Notes: generated by a model not told the origin, from the letters alone. A stretch of DNA of 38,154 nucleotides from a bacterium (GCA_024226315.1 JAAELT010000143.1:1-38154), one strand, 5' to 3'. Shown: positions 1 through 9,767, counted from the stretch's first letter. Translations and numbers: made by a program.

Positions 1-1171
1 ACCGGGTCGAGACCGGCGGCGTTTGCCGCCAGGTCGACCAGCCGCTCGACGACGAAGGTCGCCTCGGGCCGGCCGGCGCCGCGGTAGGCGTCGACCGGCG
101 TGGTGTGGGTGAAGACGCCGATGGTGCGCACGTGAATCGCGCCGATGTCGTACTGCCCCGACATCAGGGTGCCGTAGAGGTAGGTCGGCACTGCCGGCGC
201 GAAGGTCGAGAGATACGACCCCATGGCGGCGTGGGTGTGTACCTTGAGGGCCAGGATCTTGCCATCGCCGTCCACCGCGATCGCGGCGTGGCTGGCATGG
301 TCGCGGCCGTGGGCGTCGGTGAGGTTGGTCTCCGAGCGGGTCGCCGTCCATTTCACCGGCCGTCCGACCTGCATTGCACAAAACGAGGTGATCGCCTCGT
401 CCGGGTAGTGGTGGATCTTGGAGCCGAAGCCGCCGCCCACCTCGGGCGCGATGATGCGCATCTTGTGCTCCGGCAGGTTGAGCGACGCCAGGCACATCAA
501 CAGCCGGTGCAGGTGAGGATTCTGGGTGGTCAGGCGCAGCGTCAGCTCACCCGACGTCGCGTCGAAGCTGGCGAGCGCCGCCCGTGGCTCGACGGCGTGG
601 GGGATCAGCCGGTTGTTGCGCAGGTCGACCTCGGCCGTGTGGGCCGCGGCGGCGAAGGCGGCGTCGACGTCGCCCTCGCCCAGCTGCCAGTCGAAGGCGA
701 CGTTGCCGGGCGCGATGTCGTGCACCAGCGGGGCGCCGTCGGCCACCGCCGCGCGCACGTCGGTGACCGCGTCCAGCGGCTCGTAGTCGACCTCCACCAG
801 GTCGGCGGCGTCGCGGGCCGTGTAGCGGTCCTCGGCCACCACCACGGCCACGCCGTCACCGACGTAGCGGACGGTGTCGACGGCCAGGATCGGATGGTCG
901 GGAGTCTTGAGGCCGTCGAGCAGCCAGCCCACCGGCACCACGCCGCCGATCTCGCTGTCGGCGATGTCTTTGCCGGTGAACACCGCCACGACGCCCGGGT
1001 GGGCGGCGGCGGCGCGGGTGTCGACACCCGTGATGCGGGCGTGGGCATGGGGGCTGCGGACGATCGCCGCGTGGGTCATGCCCGGCAGGGTGAGGTCGTC
1101 GGTGTATTTGCCCTGGCCAGTGATCAGGGCGGCGTCTTCCCGGCGCTTGATCGCGGAGCCGATGATGCCGC

Positions 1172-1175
<4 letters not shown>
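1..1175 (-). CDS. coxL: Xanthine/CO dehydrogenase-family large (molybdopterin) subunit, form II, partial
   Basis: This is the N-terminal 391 residues of the large catalytic subunit of a molybdenum hydroxylase; the C-terminus lies beyond the left edge. The protein opens [20 protein letters not shown] and continues through the usual a/b hammerhead domain ([30 protein letters not shown]) into the cofactor-binding domain ([14 protein letters not shown]). At residues 363-369 it reads AYRGAGR. By family knowledge this is the form II signature; bona fide form I CO dehydrogenases have AYxCSFR there, so the substrate is uncertain (CO, an aldehyde or a purine-like compound). The start ATG overlaps the coxS stop (ATGA), which implies translational coupling. 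The order coxG-coxS-coxL on one strand supports an operon. No FAD subunit is visible; it could lie just outside the window. Confidence 0.93.
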
Positions 1176-1636
<461 letters not shown>

Positions 1637-1711
1637 CCACGACTCCTTTCCGGCAGCTCTTGAACAATGATTGGAACTGATCTCGAACGAAACTGAGTCT
1701 CGATTCTCTGC

Positions 1712-2341
1712 TCAGCCGCCGCAGGCGCGGACGGCGAGAAAGGCGAGGCCGAGGATCACCACCGCGCCGATGCCGATCAGCACTGGCCGGCGTTCCTTCG
1801 GCACCAGGTCGTCGACCACGCCCTTGGTCACCGCCGCGGCGAACTCGGCCTGCGATGGCGCCTCGATCTCGGCCGGCTCCTCGCCGGTCTCGGCCGCCGT
1901 TGTCGCCGCCGTGACGTGCTGGTCCAGGCCTTCCAGCGCCTGGCGGGTGATCACCTTGCTCGAGCTATCGAGCAACCGCTGGCCCACGGACGCGATCCGG
2001 CCCCCGACCTTGGCGTCGACCTCATAGTGAAGCACCGTCGATTCGCCGGCGTCCTCGAGATTCAGGGTGCCCTTGCCGTCGACGAAGCCGGGGGGGCCGT
2101 TGCCCTGGACCCGCAGGTTGTAGCTCGATGGCTCGACCAGGTCGGTGAGCTCGACGGTGCCCTTGAACTTGCCCTGGACCGGGCCGACCTTGATCTTGAG
2201 CAGACCTTCGAATCGGTTCTCTCCGACTTCGTGGAAGTCCTCGCAGCCCGGAAGCACATTGCCCAGGACGTCGGGGTCCAGCACCGTGTTCCAGACCTGA
2301 TCGCGGGGGGCGGCGAACGTGTGTTGGCCCTCGATCTTCAT
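1712..2341 (-). CDS. coxG: CoxG-like SRPBCC protein, C-terminally membrane-anchored
   Basis: A 209-residue protein. Residues 1 to about 150 form an SRPBCC/CoxG fold: the start MKIEGQHTFAAPRDQVWN, then DPDVLGNVLPGCE, VGPVQGKFKGTVEL and GKGTLNLEDAG are characteristic of carbon-monoxide-dehydrogenase subunit G. A Glu/Ala-rich linker leads to one C-terminal transmembrane helix (VLIGIGAVVILGLAFLAV). CoxG proteins are thought to help recruit or mature the molybdenum hydroxylase at the membrane. The clear Shine-Dalgarno AGGAG lies 4 bases before the ATG. It is the first gene of the coxG-coxS-coxL run, 75 bp ahead of coxS. Confidence 0.92.
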   Translation of the reverse strand: MKIEGQHTFAAPRDQVWNTVLDPDVLGNVLPGCEDFHEVGENRFEGLLKIKVGPVQGKFKGTVELTDLVEPSSYNLRVQGNGPPGFVDGKGTLNLEDAGESTVLHYEVDAKVGGRIASVGQRLLDSSSKVITRQALEGLDQHVTAATTAAETGEEPAEIEAPSQAEFAAAVTKGVVDDLVPKERRPVLIGIGAVVILGLAFLAVRACGG

Positions 2342-2420
2342 AGATCTCCTGAGCGGCGTTGCAGATTGTGGGATCGCATATCGATGCTGAACGATTTATA
2401 CCACGCCTGGACGCAACCGG

Positions 2421-2861
2421 CTAGAAGAGTGGAAGGTGTTGGCGGATCTCGTCGGCGTCGGTGTCCAGGGCGTCGCGGCGGATCGTGCCGATGCCGGTCA
2501 AGTTCTTCGCCAGGCGGAACATCGTCGCCAAGAAGTCGCCGCCGGCGCGAGGGATGACGTGCAGGTGGGCGTGCGCCACGGTCTGGTTGGCGGCCTTGCC
2601 GTCGTTGAGGAGGAAGTTGTGGCCGTTGCTGGTCAGTGCGCTCGCGCGGTGGGCGTCGGCGATTCGTTGGCCCACCTCCCAGATCCGCGCCCGTATCGGG
2701 TCATCGAGCTCGTGCAGGTGCACGGCGTGCGCCACGGGTATCACCAGCACGTGTCCCCGGCGCACCGGCCGGATGTCCATGAACGCCCAGCACAGATCGT
2801 CGTGATGGACGACGCTGGCCGGCTGCTCCCCGGCGACAATCCGGCAGAAGACGCAGGACAT
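2421..2861 (-). CDS. HIT-family nucleotide hydrolase/transferase
   Basis: A 146-residue histidine-triad protein that probably hydrolyses purine nucleotide conjugates. It opens MSCVFCRIVAGEQPA, the usual HIT start with a CxxC-like pair. The catalytic triad HAHLH is at residues 97-101, followed by VIPR. I chose the internal ATG at 2861 because homology begins there, and because it overlaps the stop of the upstream phosphatase gene as TGATG, so translation is probably coupled. The upstream in-frame extension shows no family features. The C-terminal tail after residue 110 is longer than in minimal HINT proteins. Confidence 0.93.
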   Translation of the reverse strand: MSCVFCRIVAGEQPASVVHHDDLCWAFMDIRPVRRGHVLVIPVAHAVHLHELDDPIRARIWEVGQRIADAHRASALTSNGHNFLLNDGKAANQTVAHAHLHVIPRAGGDFLATMFRLAKNLTGIGTIRRDALDTDADEIRQHLPLF

Positions 2862-5266
2862 CAGGGCAGCTTCAGCACCAGGATGGTCTGGTCGTCCTCT
2901 CGCGGGCACGGCCCCATGTAGCGTCGCAGGTCGTCGAGCACGCCGTCGCGCAGGCCGGCGGGGCCTTCGGCGGCGTGGCGCTCCAGGCTGGCTTGCAGGC
3001 GGTCGAAGCCGAAGACTTCGTCAGTTCCCTCGCTGCACGCCTCGACGACGCCGTCGGAGAACATGAACAGGCGGTCTTCCGGCGCCAGCTGCACGGTGCG
3101 CACGATGTAGGCGCTCGGGTTGCGTACGCCGAGTGGGTAGGACGCCGCCTCCAGCGCTTCGGCGCGGCCGTCGGTGGAGATGCGATAGGGCGCCAGGTGG
3201 CCGGCTGAGCCGTAGGTGAGCTCGAGCTTGCCGGTGTCGAGCAGGGCATAGCACAGCGTCGTGAGCAGACGCTGGCGAGCGGTCTTGTAGACCATGCGGT
3301 TCAGGGTCTGGAGCACCACCTCGACGTCCGGGTCGACAGTGACCTGGAGCGCCAGGGTGGACTTGGCCATCGACATCACCAGCCCGCTCGAGACGCCGTG
3401 GCCGGCGACGTCGCCGACCGCCAGGGCCAGGCGGCCGTCCTCGAGGTCCAGGACGTCGTAGAAGTCGCCGCCTACTTCGCTGGCCGGCAGGTAGGCATGG
3501 GCCAGCTCGACGCCACCGAGGCGCGGCGGCAGGTCGGGCAGGATGGAGCTCTGGATCCGCCGCGCGGTCTCCAGCTCCACCCGCTGGCGCTCGCGCTCGG
3601 CGATGCGCTTGACGTGCGGCGGCACGTCCTCGTAGCGGTAGTGGAACTCCGTGTCGCTGCCCAGGTAGCGCGCACTGAGCACGAAGGGGATTGCGATGGC
3701 GGCGAGCGGCAGCGCTCCCTGGAGCTGCAGGAACGGCGCGTCGGCCAACAGGTACGGCAGGCCGTTGAGCAAGAGGTCGGAGGCCAGTGACGCCAGCAGC
3801 GCCGTCAGCAGGTCGTAACGCAGGAACACCGCCACCAGGATGGCGGCCTGCAGGATACCGAACAGCAGCGAGCTCCAGGCCGGCAGGGCGAAAAACGGTG
3901 GCCAGAAGATGATGCCGGCCACCACCGCCACGGCGGCGCCGCCGCCGAGCATGCCCAAGCGGCGCACGGCACCTGGCAGCAGGAACAGCCAGGTGAAGAG
4001 CACGACGTAGATCTTGATCGGCAGGATGAACAGAACCAGGGTGAGCCCGGCCCAGTTAGCATTGTGCCACCATGGCCCGAGGTACAGGGACATGCCTGTC
4101 TCGATGCCGAAGGAGCGGCTGGCGAGCAGCGCCAGGAGCAGCGCCGCGCCGAGTGCCATGCCCGCACCCAGGCCGCGCAGCGACGACCGCGCCACCGTGG
4201 CGTTGCTCCACCGACGCTGGAAGAGGGCGTCGAAGGCCGCCAGCTTGGCTCCCCAGTGCTCGCGGCAGCGGGCCTCGCCCACCGACCAGCTCAGTGCGCC
4301 GATTGCCGCCAGCATCGAGAACCACAGGATGGCGAGCTGGAGCCCCCAGGCCCAGGTGGTCTGCGCCCGGCTGAGGCCGAAATTGAAGCCCTCGGTGGCG
4401 GATCGGGCGACCAGGGCGAGCAGAATCACGCCGCTGACGAACATGACGGCGAAGACCTGGACCCCGCGCTTCACCCCGACCTCTCCCTCGTGGTAGCGGC
4501 GGATGAACGACAGCGCGGCGAAAGGAAACACCAGAAAGGGCATCAGGATCCACGAGGTGCCAAACAGATTGACGGTTTGCAGGCGCTGTTGGAGAGCGGC
4601 GCTGTCGGGATCTTCGAGCCAGGGCCGGAAGCCCGCCAGACGCTCGCCGGCGAAATCCACCTGCACGCCGTAGGGCACCTCGGCGCCGAGCAGCGCCTCC
4701 TCGTCGCGGTACTTGAAAGAGAGATCGGTACGCTCGGCTCGGTCGGTGCGCCGCAGCTCGGGCGCTCCGAACCGGTCGACGTCGAATCCCGAGCGGGCGA
4801 GGAGCTCGTCGGCCCGGCGACGCGCCACGTCGGGGTCGATCTCCTCGGCCGCCTCGTCGGCCGGCACGCCGAGGCGCAGCGCCGTGACCGTGCCGTCGAG
4901 CGCCAGGGTCGCCTGGTAGGTCCATTGATTGGGGCGCTTGCCGGGCTCGTAGAGGGTCACCCGCCATTGCAGGACCTGCTCGGCCAGCCGGCTCGAGCGC
5001 AGCGTCTCCAGTCCGCTGCGATCGGCGCTCTCGAGCAGCCGCATCTCCGTGCCGGCGTTTTCGTCCAGCTCGACGACCACATAAGGATCCTCGAGCGGCT
5101 CACCGAGCTCCCGGAAACGCTCCATGGCGATCTCGACCGCCTGCTTCCGGGTGAGGCTCCACTCGTCCGGATAGAAGATCAGGGCCCGGGGGAACGCCCA
5201 GGCCGCCACGGCGACGCCCAGAAGCGCCGCCGCGGTCCAGCCGATCCATGTGCCCGTCTGCCGCAT
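2861..5266 (-). CDS. Multi-pass membrane SpoIIE/RsbU-type PP2C phosphatase
   Basis: An 801-residue membrane-bound phosphoserine phosphatase. An N-terminal transmembrane helix (about 8-28) is followed by an extracytoplasmic segment of about 200 residues that starts with a PepSY-like stretch (LTRKQAVEIAMERF). Next come many hydrophobic helices (about 235-545). The cytoplasmic C-terminal SpoIIE domain begins with the linker ERERQRVELETARRIQSSIL (from about 557). Its metal-site motifs are visible: GGDFYD (D601), GDVAGHG (D619), FSDGVVEA (D738) and REDDQT (791-792). Family knowledge says such enzymes dephosphorylate anti-sigma-factor antagonists in partner-switching cascades. No STAS or RsbW partner is in the window, so the target is unknown. 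It is translationally coupled to the HIT gene. Confidence 0.93.
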   Translation of the reverse strand: MRQTGTWIGWTAAALLGVAVAAWAFPRALIFYPDEWSLTRKQAVEIAMERFRELGEPLEDPYVVVELDENAGTEMRLLESADRSGLETLRSSRLAEQVLQWRVTLYEPGKRPNQWTYQATLALDGTVTALRLGVPADEAAEEIDPDVARRRADELLARSGFDVDRFGAPELRRTDRAERTDLSFKYRDEEALLGAEVPYGVQVDFAGERLAGFRPWLEDPDSAALQQRLQTVNLFGTSWILMPFLVFPFAALSFIRRYHEGEVGVKRGVQVFAVMFVSGVILLALVARSATEGFNFGLSRAQTTWAWGLQLAILWFSMLAAIGALSWSVGEARCREHWGAKLAAFDALFQRRWSNATVARSSLRGLGAGMALGAALLLALLASRSFGIETGMSLYLGPWWHNANWAGLTLVLFILPIKIYVVLFTWLFLLPGAVRRLGMLGGGAAVAVVAGIIFWPPFFALPAWSSLLFGILQAAILVAVFLRYDLLTALLASLASDLLLNGLPYLLADAPFLQLQGALPLAAIAIPFVLSARYLGSDTEFHYRYEDVPPHVKRIAERERQRVELETARRIQSSILPDLPPRLGGVELAHAYLPASEVGGDFYDVLDLEDGRLALAVGDVAGHGVSSGLVMSMAKSTLALQVTVDPDVEVVLQTLNRMVYKTARQRLLTTLCYALLDTGKLELTYGSAGHLAPYRISTDGRAEALEAASYPLGVRNPSAYIVRTVQLAPEDRLFMFSDGVVEACSEGTDEVFGFDRLQASLERHAAEGPAGLRDGVLDDLRRYMGPCPREDDQTILVLKLP

Positions 5267-5311
5267 CGCCGCCAGTTTATACGGCGGATGCAGTCGCGAG
5301 GTTGACGGGCG

Positions 5312-6307
5312 CTACTTGTTGGCGGCCCGGTTCGGGAGAAGGCTGGCCTCGAGCTCGATCGTCTCGCCGGCCTGGACGTCGACGTCGACGCCGTGGGCGA
5401 CGAAGCCGGGTCGCAGCACCTCGAGTCGATGTTCACCGGGGTCGATCAGCAGCTCGCTCGGCAGCTCCGAGGCCAGCCCGATGAAATGGCCGTCGAGGTA
5501 GACCGAGGCGTCGCCCGGCTGGATCGACAGTGCGGCGCGTGCCGGAGCCGGCCGGGCGTCGTAGGCGCCGCCCACCTCGGGCTCGCGATAGGGCGCGGTC
5601 CCCACCGGCGGGGCCTCCTGCGTGGGAGCGCTCTCGATGTACCTATAGCCCGAAGACCTGTAGCCCGAAGGGCTGTAGACCGTGGCCGGGTAGCTCGGGG
5701 CCGTGTAGCTCGGATAGCGCGGCGCGCTCTGGTAGCCGAGGTAGAAGCCGAGGTCGCCGGCGCCGATGTAGAACCCGGACGAGCCGTAGCCGCCGTAGTA
5801 GGAAGGGTAGTAGCTCGGGTAGTAGGCGCGATAACCGTAGCGGGGATAGCCGTGGCCGTAGCTCCGGTAGGAGCCGTAGTGCTTGCCGTGACCGTAGTAC
5901 CGGCCATGGCCGCCGTAGTGCTTGCCGTAACCGCCCGAGTAGCTGCGGTGTCCCCCGTAGTACCGGCCATGGCCGCCGTGGGACCGGTTACCGTAGCGAT
6001 GGCTGCCGCCGTGTCCGTACCGGCTGCCGCCGTGGCCACGGTGGCCGCTGTAACCACGGTGGCCGCTGTAGCCACGCTGGCCGCTATAGCCACGGTGTCC
6101 GCTGTAGCCACCGTGGCCGCCCCCCCGGTGACCGGAGTAGCCGCCGTGACCGCCGCGACCGCTCCGGCCGCCGGAATCCGCGGTCGCCGAAGCGGTGAAG
6201 AGCGCTGGCAGGAAGAGAACTAGGAGCACCGCGAGGACTGCGCCCCACGGAAGACCGCCCCACGGGAGTCTGGACCGTCGGCGGGAAGTGACGGTGTCGG
6301 CTTGCAT
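5312..6307 (-). CDS. Exported Gly/Tyr/His-rich repeat protein with C-terminal PEGA domain
   Basis: A 331-residue protein. Residues 1 to about 44 form a long signal sequence with a hydrophobic core (WGAVLAVLLVLFLPALF). Residues 45 to about 210 are low complexity, made of GYSGHRG, GGHGRYYG and YPSYY units rich in Gly, Tyr, His and Ser. The C-terminal PEGA domain (about 255-325) contains ASVYLDGHFIG and PGEHRLEVLRPGF. PEGA domains are small surface beta-domains in secreted and kinase-linked proteins. The start at 6307 is chosen because AAGGAGG stands 7 bases before it; an ATG 20 codons upstream lacks such a site. Function is unknown; a cell-surface or extracellular role is inferred. Confidence 0.88.
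   Translation of the reverse strand: MQADTVTSRRRSRLPWGGLPWGAVLAVLLVLFLPALFTASATADSGGRSGRGGHGGYSGHRGGGHGGYSGHRGYSGQRGYSGHRGYSGHRGHGGSRYGHGGSHRYGNRSHGGHGRYYGGHRSYSGGYGKHYGGHGRYYGHGKHYGSYRSYGHGYPRYGYRAYYPSYYPSYYGGYGSSGFYIGAGDLGFYLGYQSAPRYPSYTAPSYPATVYSPSGYRSSGYRYIESAPTQEAPPVGTAPYREPEVGGAYDARPAPARAALSIQPGDASVYLDGHFIGLASELPSELLIDPGEHRLEVLRPGFVAHGVDVDVQAGETIELEASLLPNRAANK
6036..6107 (-). repeat. Four tandem 18-bp units coding for GYSGHR-type repeats
   Basis: Four consecutive 18-bp units (6036-6053, 6054-6071, 6072-6089, 6090-6107) differ from each other by only a few bases. They encode the six-residue unit of the low-complexity region. More degenerate copies continue on both sides. The near-identity suggests expansion by slippage or unequal recombination. 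Confidence 0.85.
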
Positions 6308-6350
6308 CGATGAACCTCCTTCGCGGATCTCCTGTCGTTCTTCCGATTCC

Positions 6351-6359
6351 ATCATAGCA
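6351..6359 (-). promoter_or_regulatory. Extended -10 promoter element for the PEGA gene
   Basis: On the minus strand the sequence reads TGCTATGAT, an extended -10 (TGnTATnAT). It would start transcription about 35-40 bases before the ATG at 6307, which leaves room for the strong Shine-Dalgarno site. No good -35 hexamer is visible. Confidence 0.5.
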
Positions 6360-6430
6360 GGTCGCAAAGTGGCGGCTCAGCCGGTCACAGCCGCCGCTGC
6401 TCCTCGGGCTCGGTGCCGTGCCTCACCACG

Positions 6431-6439
6431 TGGTACTTT
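6431..6439 (+). promoter_or_regulatory. Possible extended -10 for the ECF sigma gene
   Basis: The sequence TGGTACTTT fits an extended -10 (TG-N-TACTTT) placed 33 bases before the ATG at 6473. The -35 is not clear. This is position-based inference only. Confidence 0.25.
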
Positions 6440-6472
6440 AGGTGACGACCCCTGACCGAACCCGCCACGACG

Positions 6473-7039
6473 ATGAGCGACCTGACAAATCGGCCCGCGC
6501 CGACGCCCCTGTTCTCGCATTGGCGTGCCGACGATCAGCAGTCCACCACCGAGCTGCTGCCCAGGCTCTACGTCGAGCTGCGTCGGGTCGCGGTCTCCTA
6601 TCTGAGCCGGGAACGCAGCGGGCACACGCTGCAACCCACGGAGCTGGTGAACGAGGCCTTCCTGCGCCTGATCGGGACCGGCGTCGAGCCTTCGGACCGC
6701 AACCACTTCTTTGCCCTGGCGGCGCGCTCCATGCGCCGGATCCTGGTCGACCACGCCCGCCGCCAGCACGCCGGCAAGCGGTTCTCGCCCGAGGCCCGGG
6801 TGACGCTGGGCGTCGAGATGAGCCCGACCCCGCGCGAGGAGGTCGACGTCCTCGCCCTGCACCAGGCGCTGGAACGCTTCGCGGAAGTGGCGCCGCGCCC
6901 GGCCCAGCTGGTGGAGATGCGCTATTTCGGCGGCCTCACCAACCCCGAGGCCGCCGAGGTGCTGGAAGTCTCGCTCGCCACCGTCGAGCGGGACTGGAAG
7001 GCGGCCCGCCTGTGGCTGCGGCGGCAGCTCGAAGGCTAG
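6473..7039 (+). CDS. ECF-type RNA polymerase sigma factor (PF07638-like)
   Basis: A 188-residue sigma factor. Region 2 includes LYVELRRVAVSYLSRERSGH and LQPTELVNEAFLRLI; the HFFALAARSMRRILVDHARR stretch is typical of the ECF group annotated as PF07638/TIGR02999. Region 4 ends with a helix-turn-helix (LTNPEAAEVLEVSLATVERD) that reads the -35 element. Such factors in Acidobacteria and Planctomycetes are often encoded directly before a large Ser/Thr kinase, exactly as here (88 bp gap). Control by phosphorylation from the neighbouring kinase rather than by an anti-sigma factor is a reasonable inference. The Shine-Dalgarno site is weak. Confidence 0.94.
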   Translation: MSDLTNRPAPTPLFSHWRADDQQSTTELLPRLYVELRRVAVSYLSRERSGHTLQPTELVNEAFLRLIGTGVEPSDRNHFFALAARSMRRILVDHARRQHAGKRFSPEARVTLGVEMSPTPREEVDVLALHQALERFAEVAPRPAQLVEMRYFGGLTNPEAAEVLEVSLATVERDWKAARLWLRRQLEG

Positions 7040-7127
7040 GGGGCGCCAGGGTCCGTGAGGGCGAACCGCCCGATCCTGCGCTCTTAGGAACAGCAGCCCA
7101 CTGATCGAAGTCTCCAGGTTCGAGCCG

Positions 7128-9767
7128 ATGAGCGAAGACACTGAACGACTGTCCCGCGAACGCCAGATCTACGATCTGCTCGACCGCGTCGTCGACCTGC
7201 CGGCAGAGGAGCGAGAGAAGGTCCTCGGCGACGATGAGCCCACCGTCGCCGACGAGGTGCGGGCGATGATGGACCCTGCCGAGGTGGGGGAGGGGTTCCT
7301 GGAGTCGCCGGTGACGGCGGTGGAGGAAACCAACCAACCGACCCGGATCGGACCCTACCGTCTGATCGAGCTGATCGGCGAGGGCGGCATGGGCCGGGTC
7401 TACCTGGCCGAGCAGGAGGAGCCGGTGCGCCGCCGGGTGGCGCTCAAGATCTTGCGCTTCGCCGCCGACAGCCCGCAGGCGCGCGCCCGGTTCGAGGCCG
7501 AGCGCCACGCCATGGGCCGCCTGGACCACCCCAACGTCGGCAAGATCCTGGAGGCGGGCACTACCGACGACGGCCTGCCCTTCTTCGCCATGGAGTTGAT
7601 CCAGGGGGCGCCGATCACCACCTACTGTGACGGCGGCGCCCTGTCCCTGCAGCAGCGTCTGAAGCTCTTCGTCGACGTCTGCCGGGGGGCCGACCACGCC
7701 CACCACAAAATGCTGCTGCATCGCGACATCAAGCCCTCCAATGTGCTCGTGACCGAGGTCGACGGCCGGCCGATGGTCAAGATCATCGACTTCGGCATCG
7801 CCAAGGGGCTCGACAGGTCGCTGACCGACAAGCCCGTGATCTCGGGCGGGCGGCTGATCGGCACGCCCTCCTATATGAGTCCCGAGGCCCTCGGTCTGGG
7901 CGGCGACGTCGGCCCCCGGTCGGACGTCTTCTCGCTCGGGATCCTGTTCTATGAGCTGCTGGCCGGCAGCTCTCCGTGGGCTGGAGACAGCGTCGACCCG
8001 ACGGGCGTGCTCAAGCGGCGCCTCACCCGGCCCGCGGCGCGGCCGAGCACGCGGGTCACGACCCTCGACACGGAGACTCTGCGCACCGTCGCTCGCCGTC
8101 GCCGCGAAGATCCCCGGACTCTACGGAAGAAGCTGCGCCGCGATCTCGACTGGATCGCCATGAAGGCGATCTCCAACCGGCCCGAAGACCGCTACGGTTC
8201 GGCCGCCGAGCTCGCTGACGACGTCGAGCGCTTCCTCAGAGATCAGCCGGTGTCGGCCCGGCCGCCGAGCGCCGGCTACGTGCTGCGCATGTTGCTGCGC
8301 CGGCATCGGCTGGCGGTGGCCGCCGCCGCCGCCGTGTTGGCGGCGCTGGCGCTCGGCACCGTCGGCACCACGATCGGCCTGATCCGGGCGCGCGAGGAGG
8401 CCGAGCACGCCCGCCGCGCGCGAGACGAGACGCAGGAGGTGGTCGACTTCCTGATCCGCACCTTCCAGGCCTCGGGGGTGGAGTCGGTCACCGCCATCAA
8501 GCCGCCCGCCGAGCTGACCGCGCTGGAGCTGCTCGACCACGGCTCGAAACGGATCGAGCGGGAGCTGGCCGATCAGCCGCTGCTCAGGGCCCAGCTCGAG
8601 CACACCTTCGGCGTCGTCTACCGCCAGCTCGGTTTGTTCGAATCCGCCCAGAATCATCTCGAATCCGCCCTCCTGATCCGCCGAAACGCACCGGACGTCG
8701 AGCGGCTTGAGCTCGCCGACACCCATCTCCAGCTGGCTCTGACCCAGGTCCGTCTCACCGATCCCGAGGGCGCGCGCGGCCATCTCGAACAGGCACTGGC
8801 ACTGGCCGCGGGTGACCGCGAGGAGGATCTCGGCATGCGCGCCGACGTCCTCGGCGCCCTCGGCCGGCTCGAGCGGCGGCAGGGCAACTTCGAGACCGCC
8901 GAAGACCTCGTACTCCAGGCGCTCCGGATCCACGAAGAGCACCCGGGCATGGACCCGCATGACCACGCGTCGACGATCAACAACCTGGCGGCGATCCAGT
9001 TCGGCCAGGGCCGGTTCGCCGAGGCCGAGGCGCGATTCCGCGAGGCCCTCGAGATCTACGAACGAGTGCTGGAGCCGGGCAAGGGGCGCGCCCGCATCGC
9101 GCAGCTGATCGACAACATCGGCGCGGCGATCGCCAGTCAGGGTCGCAACGACGAGGCGATGCCGATGTTCGAGCAGGCCCTGGCCGAGCGCCGCCGCTAC
9201 CTGGGCGATGATCACCCGCGTCTGGCCGACTCACTCAACAACATCGGCGCGACCCTGCTCGATCTCGGCGAGTCGCATCGGGCTGAGGAGGCGCACCGCG
9301 AGGCCCTGGCGATCCGGGAGGCCGCCCTGGGTCCTGATCACTACCGCACCGCGCTCAGCCTCGACAACCTGGCCCGCGCTCTCGATGCCCTGGGCCGGTC
9401 AGACGAAGCGCTGCCCCTCCAGCAGCGGGCGCTGGCGATCCGCGAGGCCACCTACGGCGCCGACCACCCGAACGTCACTCGCAGTCTCGAGCACCTGGCG
9501 TCGTTGGCGGCGGACCGCGGCGACCTCGCCGCCGCACGTGATCTGCGCGCTCGGGTCCTGGCGATCGAGGAGGCGAGCAACGAACCGGAGGACCCGCGCA
9601 TCGGTACCGCCGCCGTCGAGCTCGGGGCGGTGCTGTGGCGGATGGGGGAGGAGACGGAGGCCTGGGCGTTGTTCGAGCGGGGGCTGGGGATTCTGGAGGC
9701 TGGTGGTGACGAGGCGGCGGAGGACCTGGCGTCGGCAGAAGCGTTGCTGGCGGAGCTCGGTGTTTGA
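7128..9767 (+). CDS. Membrane Ser/Thr protein kinase with TPR sensor region
   Basis: An 879-residue PknB-type kinase. The kinase domain spans about residues 75-370: glycine loop GEGGMGRVY (84-92), Lys in VALKIL (107), catalytic HRDIKPSN (D200), DFG at 221-223, and SPE at 251-253 in place of the usual APE. One transmembrane helix (about 395-418) is followed by an extracytoplasmic region of about 450 residues. That region is built from Kinesin-light-chain-type TPR repeats of about 42 residues, for example NNIGATLLDLGESHRAEEAH. The upstream ECF sigma gene is its likely partner. The 4-base ATGA overlap at 9764 is with an ATG that I do not favour for the next gene. Substrate unknown. Confidence 0.96.
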   Translation: MSEDTERLSRERQIYDLLDRVVDLPAEEREKVLGDDEPTVADEVRAMMDPAEVGEGFLESPVTAVEETNQPTRIGPYRLIELIGEGGMGRVYLAEQEEPVRRRVALKILRFAADSPQARARFEAERHAMGRLDHPNVGKILEAGTTDDGLPFFAMELIQGAPITTYCDGGALSLQQRLKLFVDVCRGADHAHHKMLLHRDIKPSNVLVTEVDGRPMVKIIDFGIAKGLDRSLTDKPVISGGRLIGTPSYMSPEALGLGGDVGPRSDVFSLGILFYELLAGSSPWAGDSVDPTGVLKRRLTRPAARPSTRVTTLDTETLRTVARRRREDPRTLRKKLRRDLDWIAMKAISNRPEDRYGSAAELADDVERFLRDQPVSARPPSAGYVLRMLLRRHRLAVAAAAAVLAALALGTVGTTIGLIRAREEAEHARRARDETQEVVDFLIRTFQASGVESVTAIKPPAELTALELLDHGSKRIERELADQPLLRAQLEHTFGVVYRQLGLFESAQNHLESALLIRRNAPDVERLELADTHLQLALTQVRLTDPEGARGHLEQALALAAGDREEDLGMRADVLGALGRLERRQGNFETAEDLVLQALRIHEEHPGMDPHDHASTINNLAAIQFGQGRFAEAEARFREALEIYERVLEPGKGRARIAQLIDNIGAAIASQGRNDEAMPMFEQALAERRRYLGDDHPRLADSLNNIGATLLDLGESHRAEEAHREALAIREAALGPDHYRTALSLDNLARALDALGRSDEALPLQQRALAIREATYGADHPNVTRSLEHLASLAADRGDLAAARDLRARVLAIEEASNEPEDPRIGTAAVELGAVLWRMGEETEAWALFERGLGILEAGGDEAAEDLASAEALLAELGV

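Noticed and set aside
4064..5305. Open frame antisense to the SpoIIE phosphatase
   Set aside because: Shadow frame; the opposite strand has an unambiguous multi-domain protein.
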